Assembly (NCBI GenBank): GCA_029817715.1
Contig: JARUPY010000605.1
Location: 2,232,001 to 2,296,000 of the forward strand
Length of the DNA: 64,000 nt
Direction: 5' to 3'
DNA from: Melastoma dodecandrum
Lineage: Eukaryota; Streptophyta; Magnoliopsida; Myrtales; Melastomataceae
Under the pieces are notes generated by a model, which was not told the origin of the DNA, ran no database searches, and saw nothing but the letters and a program-made list of their open reading frames with translations. Each line of letters opens with the position of its first letter. Within the stretch, counting starts at the first letter, position 1. A program made the translations under genes and the position numbers. This document shows positions 42,733-54,120 of this stretch, in pieces.

Positions 42733-45700
42733 TCAACTCTCCAGCTTGATGCGTTTCTGATGAGCTTGTTTCATCCAATCTAGACACTCATCGGCTGTCC
42801 CCGATGGGTTTGCAAGCTGCCAAACCAGTACTTTGTTTTGCTGTCAGGGTAAAGAAAACAATTTTAGATTCACAATGAGTCAAATGCGGTGCTTCTCAGA
42901 AATTTGGCTGGAAGATGAAAACTGTGGCTTACCCATTCCTTAACAAGCGGGCCACCGGATTTGAGCTGCAAGACGTTCATGATTTCCTTCCCATTGAGCA
43001 AAGGCTTGGCTTCCCACACTTCATTGAGACCTGCCATTTTGGAGATGCCGTAATGATGATATGATATGTTACAGTATTCTCTGCACTGGAAGTAGTCATC
43101 TTCTGACCCATACCTAAGTTGGTAATAGCATTTTCAACAGCAATGAAAACTGATCTCTTCTGCAGCATCCCTTCGTCAGAGGAATCTTCATGACAATGAA
43201 TAGCATTGGGATAAGACAAAACTGAAATCAACAATGCTACCCTCCAGAAACCTTTGACCTCACGTAACAAGAAGCCTGCATAAAACCCGCAATGAAAATC
43301 AGGGCTACTTATTCATTGTCATGGCCTGGGGCATTTAACTAGACTGTTTCCATGGTATTTAAGTTGATGTAGTGGAAGGGTTCAATAGATGTACACAAAA
43401 GCTCTTTGGTTCGTATACATGTATTTACCAGTCAATACTCGCAGCTTCGAAGAAGCAGGAATGTCAGCAATTTCAATACCATGGTTGATATCATCAGGTG
43501 GGCAGTCAGCACGTTTTTCAAGCAACGGAATCAAGTCGAGAAATTTTTCTACGGCGGAGTGTACTCCAATAACCTTAAAAAATATTAACACAATAAAATG
43601 ACAATATCAGCATATTAAGAGTTTAAATCGCGATTCAAAACCACCTCCAGATGCCAAGCAGAAAAAAGTGACAGGCACAAGTAGAGTTCAACTCACCGTA
43701 TCAGAATCGCTGACCTTTCGCTTAAGAGAGTTCCGGAAGATGTAATTGACAATTGGCACCTGTAATTTGCAAATTATACGCTAAGGTGGTACCATAAACA
43801 ATGTGAAAAACCGCACAAGAAATCATACCCAAGAAAAAAAACAGAATGATACCTTCTTGGATTTGCGGTCTTTGTAAGTGATCATTCGGAAAGGGAAAAA
43901 CAAAGCGGCATACAAAGCCAGCCTCCGCTGTTCATCCTAGAAATGCCAATATGCAAACAACTTCATGGAACATTGAATATTAAAATAAACACACAGTGAA
44001 TACACAAAAAATTATTAAGTTCATGCCAGATATGAAGATACCCAACCATTATTGTAGCATCAAGTCATCAAAAATAAAAACAGACACGTGACATTTGCAT
44101 ATATATATATAGCTCCTTTCACAATATGATATGATGCTTCAAACTAAAACTTATGGAAACTAATTAAATGACAATGCTAACATAATTTTTCATTGAAAAA
44201 AAAAATGAGAAACTTAACCCTTCTCTGCTTTCTCCAGGAGTCCGTCCCATTCACTTTATAATTTAGGATCCCTTCTATAAGATACTTCATAAGTGAAACT
44301 TTTGATGTTATTATAAACAGAAAAGATCCGCACTCACATTGATTGTCAACTTAAGCAATTCAAGGAGATCAAATGCAGTATTCAAGTGAGCCAAGCATAG
44401 CCTACAAATCCACCATAAAAACAGTTAACATGGTATTCATGCATATTAGATGTGGAAAAAAGAGAGAACTCAAGTCCCTGCTCAACTATAAGGTGAAAAA
44501 TAGAGAAAAAAATGGAAAGATGAAATGTCCATTATCGTATACTTAACACAGAAGCTCAATAGTGATTTTTTTTTTTTAGTGGAAGAATGGGAAAACAGCC
44601 ACCTATCACAGTCTTCAGGCAAAGAAGGTTCATAACTTGGAGGAAGACTGAAGACAACCCAAAATAGGCACAACTCGTAAATGTACGACACAGCTTTAAC
44701 TGGTTCATTACCTGCAATCATCAGATCCACCTCCAATACAAAAGCAATCAGAAACAATTGATATTTAGTTAGGAACAAAAACTTAAAATGAAGAGACAGC
44801 TCATGAAGAACCTAAGCTGTCACCAAGCAGCAGAGGATGAAAGAATCAAGGTACATACTTCTGTTCCTACACGTTCTCTGCTTATTTTAGCAGCAAGGGC
44901 CTCTCTGACATCATCTGATGCAGCAGCCTCTTTAAGCTTCTCGTCTAAAGTGAATTTGAATCTCGCACCTGAAATAAATGTTATAAAAAAGATTGGGGGG
45001 GTGGGGGGGGTGTTAAATTAACAAGAAATAACCAAACATAAAAAATGAAGATTAGCCATATCAAGCTTCTAGGTTAGACAGCTGGGAATACATAAGGTCA
45101 CAATACCAATTAGCAGGAGATAAAGAGATACACTGAGAAACAAATAAAATGGACTACAATTCAGCCCCTTGACAAATTGTCCTACGGTCAATGCAACACT
45201 TATCTAAAGGCAGACCAATCACAACAGAAGGGGTGCTGATCCTTGAGATTCATGAGTTAAAGAATGTCAAGCATTCGATGCAGAGTTACAAGAATCAGAG
45301 ATGCAAAAATTGCCAAATTTTGACCTGATTCGATATGTAGAAACATAGAAATGTATCTCATGAGCACATAAAAATGAAAGAAGTTTGAATATATTTCACT
45401 AAAATCATACCAAACCGAATGGCACGAAGAACTCGCAGAGGATCATCCAAAAAAGTCTCTTTGGGAGGCAGAGGAGTCACGATTCTTCCCCATTTAAGAT
45501 CCTCCATGCCTACTCCATCAGAAAAGAAGTTGACTTGAAAACATGTTCAAGAATAAGAACGGCAAATACTTAGAATGTGGTAAATTACAATAGTTAATCT
45601 CTGACCTCTTCCAGTAAAATCTTCAACTGAGTTCAAGTTGATGTTGTAAAACATGCTGCAAACAAAAAGAACATGAATGAATTAATGAATGAATGAAAGC

Positions 45701-46970
45701 CGGGAGACACGGGAAAATAAGTGAAATTTAACAATATACACAGACAGCAAAACTCATGGCATTTGTACACATGTTTGTTTGCTCTTTGGAAACAACATTA
45801 ATAAAAGCCGATACCACGAGCAGAAGAAGAGAAAGATAACTATCTCATTTGGTCAAACCACCCTAAATCTGTCCACGGCTATCAGTGATACATCATAGTA
45901 GTCTCAGAAGACTACAAACCTGTTTATCGTCAAATCCCTTCTGTAGGCATCCTCTTCTGCAGTTCCAAATTTCTGTTGGGAAAAAAGAGGGTGAAAAGAC
46001 ATAATGAGAAAATTACATGCATAACGTAACCAGGCGATGAAGCAAACTAAACTACCATCTCGGTTGGAATACGGCTATTCTCACTGTAGGTCTCCGACCT
46101 CAAGTTTACGAAATCAACCCATAAGTCATAAAGCCGCATCCTTGCTGTCTCCAGGTGCTTTGACTGGTCAGGGTTGCTACAAGACAACGTTCAATAACGC
46201 AACCGAAGAATGTTTAATCACAAAGCACCAAGCAGATCATTTAAAACTAATCCAATGGCCACTGAAGCCAGCCAAAAAGGAAAAAGAGAATAAGCAAACT
46301 CCGGGTCATTCCACAGAATCATCCACTGGGAGTCAAAGGCAGTCAAGGAAAACGCACCTAGCAATGACGGCGAATCCGGGAGCCTCTTCCCCGGAGGAAG
46401 CCAGGTACTCATTGACCTTCTTAACGAAGGATTCCCCGGACATATCATTAAGCGCAATGTCTATATCACAACACTCCTTTCCCAGCAGCTAAAATACCCC
46501 AACAACAGAACCCCAAAAAGAAAAACAAAAAACCCAATCATCCACCACGGAAATTCAAAGCAACCAAAAAGGGAAACGCCCTGCCCCGTGGGGAGGGGGG
46601 TGGGGGGACTATAGACCTTGTCTCGGACCCAACCGCCGGCGACGCGGAGCTGGACGGGGAGGTCGAAGTGGCGGACAGCAGCGAGCAGGCGGTCGAAAAT
46701 TTGCTTCTCCTTGGGATTTAGCTCGATCATTTCCTTCACATGGATAGGAGGGACGGCGGCGGCGGCGGAGGAGGCAGTGGACATGGGCTTGGCGGTGGTG
46801 AGTGAAGGAAAGGAGTGACCTTTGAGGGAGTAGCGAGGAAAGGAAGAGATGGGTAAGGAGGGAAAGGGACGGAGAGGAGTAAAGTCGAGGAAAAACGAGG
46901 GAAAGGTCGAAGTGGAAGTGGAAGGGGAATAGACGATGGGGGGGAAGAAGAGCAAGGGACGCATTCCCAC
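42733..46970 (-). CDS. CCA: tRNA CCA-adding nucleotidyltransferase
   Basis: Fifteen exons on the minus strand: 46970-46617, 46488-46358, 46176-46056, 45972-45920, 45655-45606, 45509-45411, 44968-44859, 44730-44603, 44401-44338, 43936-43853, 43759-43697, 43573-43429, 43275-43114, 43030-42933, 42840-42733. They give 1,770 bases, 589 aa, with all phases consistent. The enzyme adds CCA to tRNA 3' ends. Visible motifs: GGWVRDKLLGKECCDIDIAL (about 110-130, GG and the catalytic DxD), EEDAYRRDLTINSMFY, and DPLRVLRAIRFGARF followed by the helical body and tail (class II, eukaryotic type). The first 62 residues are Ser/Pro-rich and targeting-like. An in-frame ATG at 46784 (MSTASS) would give a shorter cytosolic/nuclear form, as known for dual-targeted CCA enzymes. 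An intron near 45000 contains G-rich homopolymers. Confidence 0.93.
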
Positions 46971-48684
46971 CTTTCCGAGACAGGTTCAACTGGGAAAAAC
47001 AAAAGGCATGTCATTTCGTAGAGGGAAAGGGAGGCGTGTTACTGGGCTTCACGTAGGCCCACCATTAAGCCCAATACCAATTAATCTCAACGCGGGCTCT
47101 TACTTTTAAGCTGGCCCGTTTATTGTAAAATTTCTTTTCGAGCAATTCTCAACCCTTTTTTTTTCCCATTTATTTATATGGGTTCTCATTTTTCCCGCCT
47201 TTATTAGAAAAACAATTTGGGGGGGTCTTTGTATAAGTTCCATTTTAACCTTTTTATGGAGGCGTGTTTGGTTTCAATTCTGAAATTATTCCGTCGTCTA
47301 ATTTCGCGAAAGCCGTCTTATTTTTCATGCAATTTATTCCATCTTTCTATTTCATTCCATTCCATTTCCTATTTTTTGGAAACCAACGCGCCGCTTCACG
47401 CAACGTGGGCATGGCAAATAAACATGGGGGACGCATTTTACGCACGGGGGTCAAACTGGGACCCAAGAAATTACGTCTTATCCCCTCAATAAAAAAAAAA
47501 AAAAAAAGGGATCGCGAAGACGCCGAGGTTGAATCAGAATTGGCAACCCCTTTTTGGGTCAACTCAGTTATTAATAATAATAATAATAATTTTTATGGAT
47601 GAATGTTGCAGATGGGGGAGGGGGCTCAAAAGGACAAGGGAACACCAGAATTCCTATCACACGCACAGCAAAAACACAACACAGCAGCTCGTGTGCATCG
47701 TGAATTATTTAGTTTAGTGTAGTGGTTGACATTTAAATCTCGAATGTAAAAACTGTGTAGCCCACGTGATCGATCATTAAAGCTTTGAAACCACAACTCG
47801 AAGGAAGAGGCGAGAGGCGTGGGGAGACACGTCATCATCATCATCGACTTTCAGATGTCTTCGTCGTCATTCATCATTCTCTCCCTCTCTTATTTTTTTT
47901 TAAGGTTAATTAAAGTATTTGGGTCAAACATTTAATATAAAACTCAGAGAGGCCGCCACGCCTGGGTTTGATTGAATTGCCCTTTAATCTGATTAAGGAT
48001 TTTTGTTAGCATCCAAAAGATCATATGCATGACCCACCTACTTCTTCGTTCTTCTTCTTCTTTTGTTGGTTGAGGGAGACAGACAGGTACAGATAAAAAC
48101 CCCCCCAAAAAAAAAGAGGAAGAAAAGAAATCCGAGGTGGCATGACATCTCCTCCAGTTCGAACTGAACCCAAACCCTGCCGGGACACGTCATCGTCAGC
48201 TTCCATCCTCCAAATTTACTACTTCCTCAGCCCGGGAAAGAAGAGGAGATTTTTGACCCGTCCACTTTGGTAATAATAATCACTCCCCCGTATCAGATCA
48301 GATCAGATGGGAAGCTGCTTATCCTCTCCCTCTTAGAAAAGAAAAATCGAAATACAATTGTTTTTTAATTGAATTGGACTTTTGGAAAAGAGGGAAGGTG
48401 ATTGGACAAGGAGAGAAAAACATGTAAGATCAAAACGCCTGCTTTAATCCATCTCTCTCTCTCTTTCTCTCGGTGTCTCTATCTAATCTACCGCTAATTC
48501 TTTATGTCCCCCCTTCCTACAAATGATCCCTCTTTTCCTCACTCCGTCATTTTCCCCTTCTTCTTCTTCTTCTTCTGATTCTTCCCTGCATCCCGCCTCC
48601 CTCTCCCTCTCCCTCTCCGCATATATATCAACCGGAAGCTGGGGAAATATCCCACCTTCCTCCTGTGCCCGCCCCTGTCAGCCA
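46971..48684. other. Divergent intergenic/promoter region
   Basis: Separates the CCA enzyme (minus) from the invertase (plus), so it should contain both promoters. It holds an A18-type run (about 47490-47506), a TAA microsatellite (about 47570-47590) and CT-rich Y-patch DNA near 48450-48620. Short frames here show no family. Confidence 0.5.
48622..48628 (+). promoter_or_regulatory. Possible TATA box of the invertase gene
   Basis: TATATAT directly after a CTCTCC-rich pyrimidine patch. About 60 bases downstream a donor-like CCAAG/GTATCC (48685) could start a 5' UTR intron ending at a TGCAG near 49322. This arrangement would explain the 0.8-kb gap to the first coding exon. Confidence 0.4.
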
Positions 48685-48988
48685 AGGTATCCCCCTTCCC
48701 TTCTTGTCCCTTTTATTGTTTTCCCATCCGGGTTCTTATTCATGTTCGGTACTTTTGTGGGTGTGAATCTCTTGGATGAATGTTGGGGGCGTTTTGATCG
48801 AGCGAAACGACCGCTTTTGCGCATTCTGGGTGTTGTTAGATCTGGGATTTTGGCTTCTGGGTCGTTCGAGTATCTCGTATCCGAATGTCCCAAAGTTTGG
48901 GGCTTCCCGATGCCTATTTTTGGATTTGGTGGGTGCTTGTTTTCTGCATTCCCCACGGCAGATCTTGTTTTTCTCGCTGTAGGGTGTT

Positions 48989-49008
48989 GGGGGGGGGGGG
49001 GGGGGGGG
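48989..49008. repeat. Poly-G run (20)
   Basis: Twenty consecutive G on the plus strand in the presumed 5' UTR intron of the invertase gene. A potential quadruplex or assembly-sensitive site. Confidence 0.9.
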
Positions 49009-49402
49009 CAATGGTCCGAGGGCTGCACGTGATTGGTGGTAGGGTGTGTTGTTTAACTCGGTTTTATATTGGGGTTGAGGTAGTCCTCGGTCAACGGTGG
49101 ATGAAGGGCTGTTTATCCTTCTTTTGGGATGGAAATGTTTCCGGATCAACTGAAGGCTGAGTGTTCATATGAAGTTGTTGCGACTGTCTGTTAAACAGCT
49201 CTTTATAGGCGTTTGGATTGCCGTTGTTTGTTGTATCTAATGCCTCTTTCTGAAGAAGCTCTTCTTGATCAGATTAGATATCTTTGTTGATTCATTCTTC
49301 TTTTATTACTTGGTGGGATGCAGAGGTTGTTTGGTTTTGTTGTGAGATGTAACGTATCAACCGAAAGGGTCATAGCAAGGAGGAGGTAGCTTGGAAGGTC
49401 AG

Positions 49403-52048
49403 ATGGAGATGGGGCTTAGGAACGTGGGCTCTCACTGCTCGATATCTGAAATGGATGACTATGATCTCTCCAGCCTTCTTGATCGTCCTAAGCTGAACAT
49501 TGAGCGCCAAAGATCATTCGACGAGAGGTCCCTTAGTGAGCTGTCGATCGGGCTCACAAGAGCTCATTTGGATCATCTCGACAGCACCTACTCGCCTGGA
49601 AGAAGGTCAGGATTCGACACCCCTGCATCATCGACTCGCAACTCCTTTGAACCCCATCCAATGGTTGCTGATGCCTGGGATGCCCTGAGAAGATCTCTGG
49701 TCTATTTCAAGGGTCAACCAGTTGGCACCATTGCTGCAGTTGATCATGCATCTGAAGAGGTTTTAAATTATGATCAGGTAAATATCGCCAGCTTTGGTTG
49801 CCATATATCGTTCAAGGCCTCTAATTTTAATTCAATAACCATCTCAGCTTAATTTGAATGATTCACAAATTCATCTAGATATCTACAGGATTCTGCAGCA
49901 CGTGCTAATGCTAATCGACTTCTTGGTTTAGGTTTTTGTACGGGATTTCGTTCCCAGCGCCCTGGCCTTTCTGATGAATGGGGAACCAGAAATTGTAAAA
50001 AACTTTCTCCTGAAGACGCTGCGTCTTCAAGGGTGGGAGAAGAGAATCGATAGATTCAAGCTTGGCGAAGGGGTGATGCCCGCTAGCTTCAAAGTTCTCC
50101 ATGATCCTGTCAGAAAATCAGATACTCTTGTCGCAGATTTTGGAGAGAGCGCAATCGGAAGGGTTGCACCCGTTGACTCTGGTTTCTGGTGGATTATCTT
50201 GCTGCGAGCATACACCAAATCCACTGGCGATCATTCTTTGGCAGAGACTGCAGAATGTCAGAAGGGCATGAGGCTGATCTTGACCCTTTGCCTAGCAGAA
50301 GGTTTTGACACCTTTCCTACCTTGCTTTGTGCTGACGGATGCTCAATGGTTGATCGAAGAATGGTATGTTGTACCTGAACATAGCACTCGTCTTCCTTCT
50401 TCTTTAGTGTTTGCTTCTCTAATAAGTTGGATCTATCATTTTAATCCGTACTTTATGGTCTCCATGGATAACTTGTGCTCATTATTCGGGGTTGTCTACA
50501 TGTGTGATTGGGTTCTGGGAAATTGATTGGCTAACTGGAAACTGAAATAATCAGATGGTCATTACTGAAATCTCAATATATATAGTCTTCAGTGACTACT
50601 GATCCATATGGTAATTACTTCTGATAATAGTTCAACCGTGGAAAATTTCGGTCGGACATATTAACAGTGCTGATAATTCTTTCTTTTTGCCTGCTCGGCA
50701 AGCAACTTGCTACCATTTAATGTCGTTTGAATTTGAACACACGGATTCTTATCTGTACTGGTAGATGTTTCATTCCAGCTCAAGTTACCCTTTCCAAAGG
50801 GCATCGCGAATCGTCATCAATCCATTCTCATCATTAGCTTGAGATTTGCTTGGATTGTCTTATCTGGTTATCTCCTTACATGGCACAAATACTGCGCCAA
50901 CTTCTGGAATAAAATGTTGTCTGGCTGGTTTTGTTTTGGTTTTGGCTTCAAAAAATAAGACAACCGAAAGCGCTGCCGCTGTGCATTTCATTCGCTTTTA
51001 GTACTAAGGCGCGAGTGATAGTTTTCGTTGTTGTCCTTTCCTTCATTCACACCGTGCTTTGCTGTGCAGGGCATTTATGGCTACCCCATTGAAATTCAAG
51101 CCCTCTTCTTCATGGCATTGAGGTGTGCTTTGCCGATGCTTAAACACGACGTGGAAGGAAAAGAATGCATCGAGAGGATAGTGAAACGTTTACATGCCTT
51201 AAGCTATCATATCCGGAGCTATTTCTGGCTCGACTTTCAACAACTAAACGACATATACCGCTACAAAACCGAGGAATATTCCCACACGGCCGTAAATAAG
51301 TTCAACGTCATTCCCGACTCAATCCCAGAATGGGTATTCGATTTCATGCCAATGCGTGGTGGGTACTTCATTGGAAACGTCAGTCCGGCGAGGATGGACT
51401 TTAGGTGGTTTGCCCTGGGTAACTGTGTGGCGATATTGTCTTCGCTTGCTACCCCAGAGCAGTCTGCTGCAATTATGGATCTTATAGAAGCTCGCTGGGA
51501 GGAACTGGTCGGAGAAATGCCTTTGAAGATATCTTACCCCGCTCTGGAAGGACACGAATGGCGTATCGTCACCGGTTGTGATCCTAAGAATACCAGATGG
51601 AGCTACCACAATGGAGGTTCTTGGCCAGGTTTGATTTCCGCCACAACTCCCATATGTGGATATAACCGCACTTATGTTAGGGATCATTATTTGAAGTTGT
51701 AGTTTCATCTTCCTTTGGGAATATAGTTGCTTGATTATGATTTTGACTGCAGTCCTCCTGTGGCTGGTAACTGCCGCCTGCATCAAAACCGGGCGCCCAC
51801 AGATCGCGAGAAGGGCGATTGATCTGGTGGAAGCCCGTCTGCTGAAGGACAGCTGGCCGGAGTACTACGACGGGAAACTCGGCAGGTACATTGGGAAGCA
51901 GGCTAGGAAATACCAGACATGGTCCATAGCGGGGTACCTTGTGGCGAAGATGATGCTGGAGGATCCTTCGCACCTGGGGATGATTTCCTTGGAAGAAGAC
52001 AAGCAGATGAAGCCAGTACTGAATAGATCTTCCTCTTGGAACTGCTGA
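49403..52048 (+). CDS. CINV: Alkaline/neutral invertase (GH100)
   Basis: Four coding exons (49403-49777, 49932-50363, 51070-51628, 51753-52048), 1,662 bases, 553 aa, typical of cytosolic alkaline/neutral invertases (Arabidopsis CINV1 is about this size). The enzyme splits sucrose into glucose and fructose. A short N-terminus ([20 protein letters not shown]) contains Ser residues of the kind bound by 14-3-3 proteins in this family. There is no transit peptide. The GH100 domain covers about 80-540 and shows [61 protein letters not shown] and [20 protein letters not shown]; the catalytic Asp and Glu of the family are expected in the VDSGFWW and PEYYDG segments. The start is the ATG before EMGLRNVGS; a second ATG follows two codons on. 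The second intron is about 700 bases. Confidence 0.95.
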
Positions 52049-52293
52049 GGCTAGCAAAAACACAACAGGAGCGGGGTAGGGAGGAGGAGGACGTAAGAGC
52101 GAACGGGCTACTCGATAATTCTTTCACAAACTTCTCTTCGTTTCCCTTCTGATGCGCCGGGATTTTGAGCTTACATATTGAGTTATCCTTTTTGGTTTAT
52201 TTTCCTTCTCTTATCTCATGTAGCATAGAAGTAAAAATACCCAACCAAAGACTCGATATTTCTCCGTTGCTGAATAAACGAGAGATGATGGGG

Positions 52294-52347
52294 TTGGAAC
52301 ATGTTTTGTAGTGTTTGTTTTTGGAACATGTTTTGTAGTGTTTGTTT
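52294..52347. repeat. 27-bp tandem duplication
   Basis: Two perfect adjacent copies of a 27-base unit starting TTGGAACATG, in the 3' flank of the invertase gene. Confidence 0.95.
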
Positions 52348-52499
52348 CTTGCGAAGAAGCAGTGGGGAGTTCCTGCAGCAGCAAAACCAATGGGAGGGCC
52401 CAGCCCAAAACGACAAGTGAAAAGACAGACAAATCGTTGGTTTTTTAGGACATGATTGTGGGGAAGCGGCTAACGGTACGTGCACGTAACCGTTACGTC

Positions 52500-53130
52500 G
52501 TTTCCTAATTAATACTAAGGAAAAGTAGTAAAATTTACTAATAGTTGACCGTTACTAACGAAGTACACGCGAAAGTAGTAAAAAAAGTAGTAAATTTTAC
52601 TACTTTTCGGTCAACCTTTAGTAAAGTCAACGCAAAGGTAGTAAAAAAGTATGTAAATTTTACTACTTCTTCACTGTTCACTCCAGTTCAATTTTACTAC
52701 TTCTGCGCTGACTTTATCTAAAACATTTCCATTAGTAACGTCAACGCAGATGTAGTAAAACAAGTAGTAAAATTTACTCCTTATTTTACAACTTCTGCGT
52801 TGACTTTACGAAATTTTTTCGTATTTTAGTAAAGTCAAACCAGTTGTAGTAAAAAAAGGAGTAAAATTTACTACTTTTTTTACTACATCTGCGTTGACGT
52901 TACTAACGGAAATGTTTTAGTAAAGTCAGCGCAATTTTAGTAAAAAATGTAGTAAATTTTACTACTTTGGACTGTACGAATGACGCCGATAAGTAGTATC
53001 TGTTTACTAATTCTTGAGTTTTTGTTAGTAAAAAGCTCTTCCTCGTAGTAATTTTTACCAATTTTGAGCCCTTTTTACTAAAAAAAGTAGTAATCAGTTA
53101 CTAAAAAATGAAGACGTTTACGAATAGATT
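52500..53130. repeat. AT-rich foldback/inverted-repeat element
   Basis: Dense repeats of TAGTAAA, TTTACTAC and GTCAACGCAG in both orientations. The best arms are 52706-52780 and 52858-52931, which are reverse complements with about five differences in 75 bases. Weaker pairing continues inward to a centre near 52820 and outward beyond the arms. There is no coding potential. It resembles a foldback or MITE-like element, or a decayed terminal repeat of the neighbouring Ulp1-carrying transposon; I see no target duplication. Confidence 0.75.
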
Positions 53131-53269
53131 TACTACTTTGAACAGTGTTCCCGAACCTAACACCGACCCTATTTATGTTGTGAAATTACATCTCTACCCT
53201 GGTTACTACACTTGTTACTAATTTTGGAGGACCGAAGTAATCATTTGTTTCGTAGCCTTCGTAACCGAG

Positions 53270-53800
53270 CTTCCCTTTCCGGCCGCCGTCGCCTCCGTGG
53301 TGCGATTCCCTTTCCAGCCGCCGTTAGTGGTGTTCCGGATCAACTTCGCCATCGGCTTTCCTGCAAGTTCCCCCCGCTTCCGCTTCCGCTTCCGCTTTGC
53401 AGTACGTGTTGTCGCGTTTGATTAGGGTTCGGGTCGGTGGTGGGCGTCGTTTGTTTGGGTGTGGGTGGTGGTTATCGTTGTTGCTGATTTGGGTCGTGCT
53501 TGGGTCGTGCTTGGGTTTTAGTTGGAGTCGGGTTTCCGTTCTTTGCATTGGTAGGTTCCGGCGATCGTCCCTTCCTGCTGCGCGTTCCCTTCCGGCCGCC
53601 GTCCGTGGCGTTGGCGATGGAGTTCGCCGTCCGTAGCATTGCCGATGGAGTTCGCCGCGGGCTGGAAGTTACCCCGCTTCCGCTTCCGCTTGGCGTGCCC
53701 TGTATTCGCGTGTCATTAGGGTATGGGTTAGTGGTGGGCGTCGTCATTTGTTTGGGTGTGGGTGTTGGCCGTCTCCCGTATCATCGACGTGAGTTGTTGT
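53270..53800. repeat. Diverged GC-rich tandem duplication upstream of the Ulp1 gene
   Basis: Two copies of a roughly 190-base segment (about 53275-53470 and 53585-53775). Both contain CCGGCCGCCGT, a CGCTTCCGCTTCCGCTT run, ATTAGGGT and GGTGGGCGTCGT. This presumably is leader or promoter DNA of the Ulp1-like gene. Open frames here come from the repeat composition. Confidence 0.65.
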
Positions 53801-54120
53801 TTGTGGGTGGTCGTGCTTAGTTGGCCCATGCTTGGGTCGAAGTTGGTCTGGGTCTGTGCCGGTAAGTGTGTACCTGGGAGTGGGAATGGTTTGCTTGTTA
53901 TGGTACAGTCTGGTGAAAACACAATCTGATTTGATTTGGTTCGGTTTGCGTTGGTTCGGTATTGATATGCTTTGGCTTTTCATTTCCTTCGTGTTATGCT
54001 TTGAATTTGGTTTGTTTTCTGGGCGTGTAGTTGGAGTGGGGTCCGATGTTCATTTCGTTTAAATTTGATATGCATTTGGGATGCAATGTGAACCGTGACT
54101 GAGATTTTGGAAGTGCAGAT

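Noticed and set aside
48523..49160. 169-codon frame upstream of the invertase
   Set aside because: Lies in the presumed 5' UTR and its intron and crosses a 20-base poly-G run; translation is low complexity.
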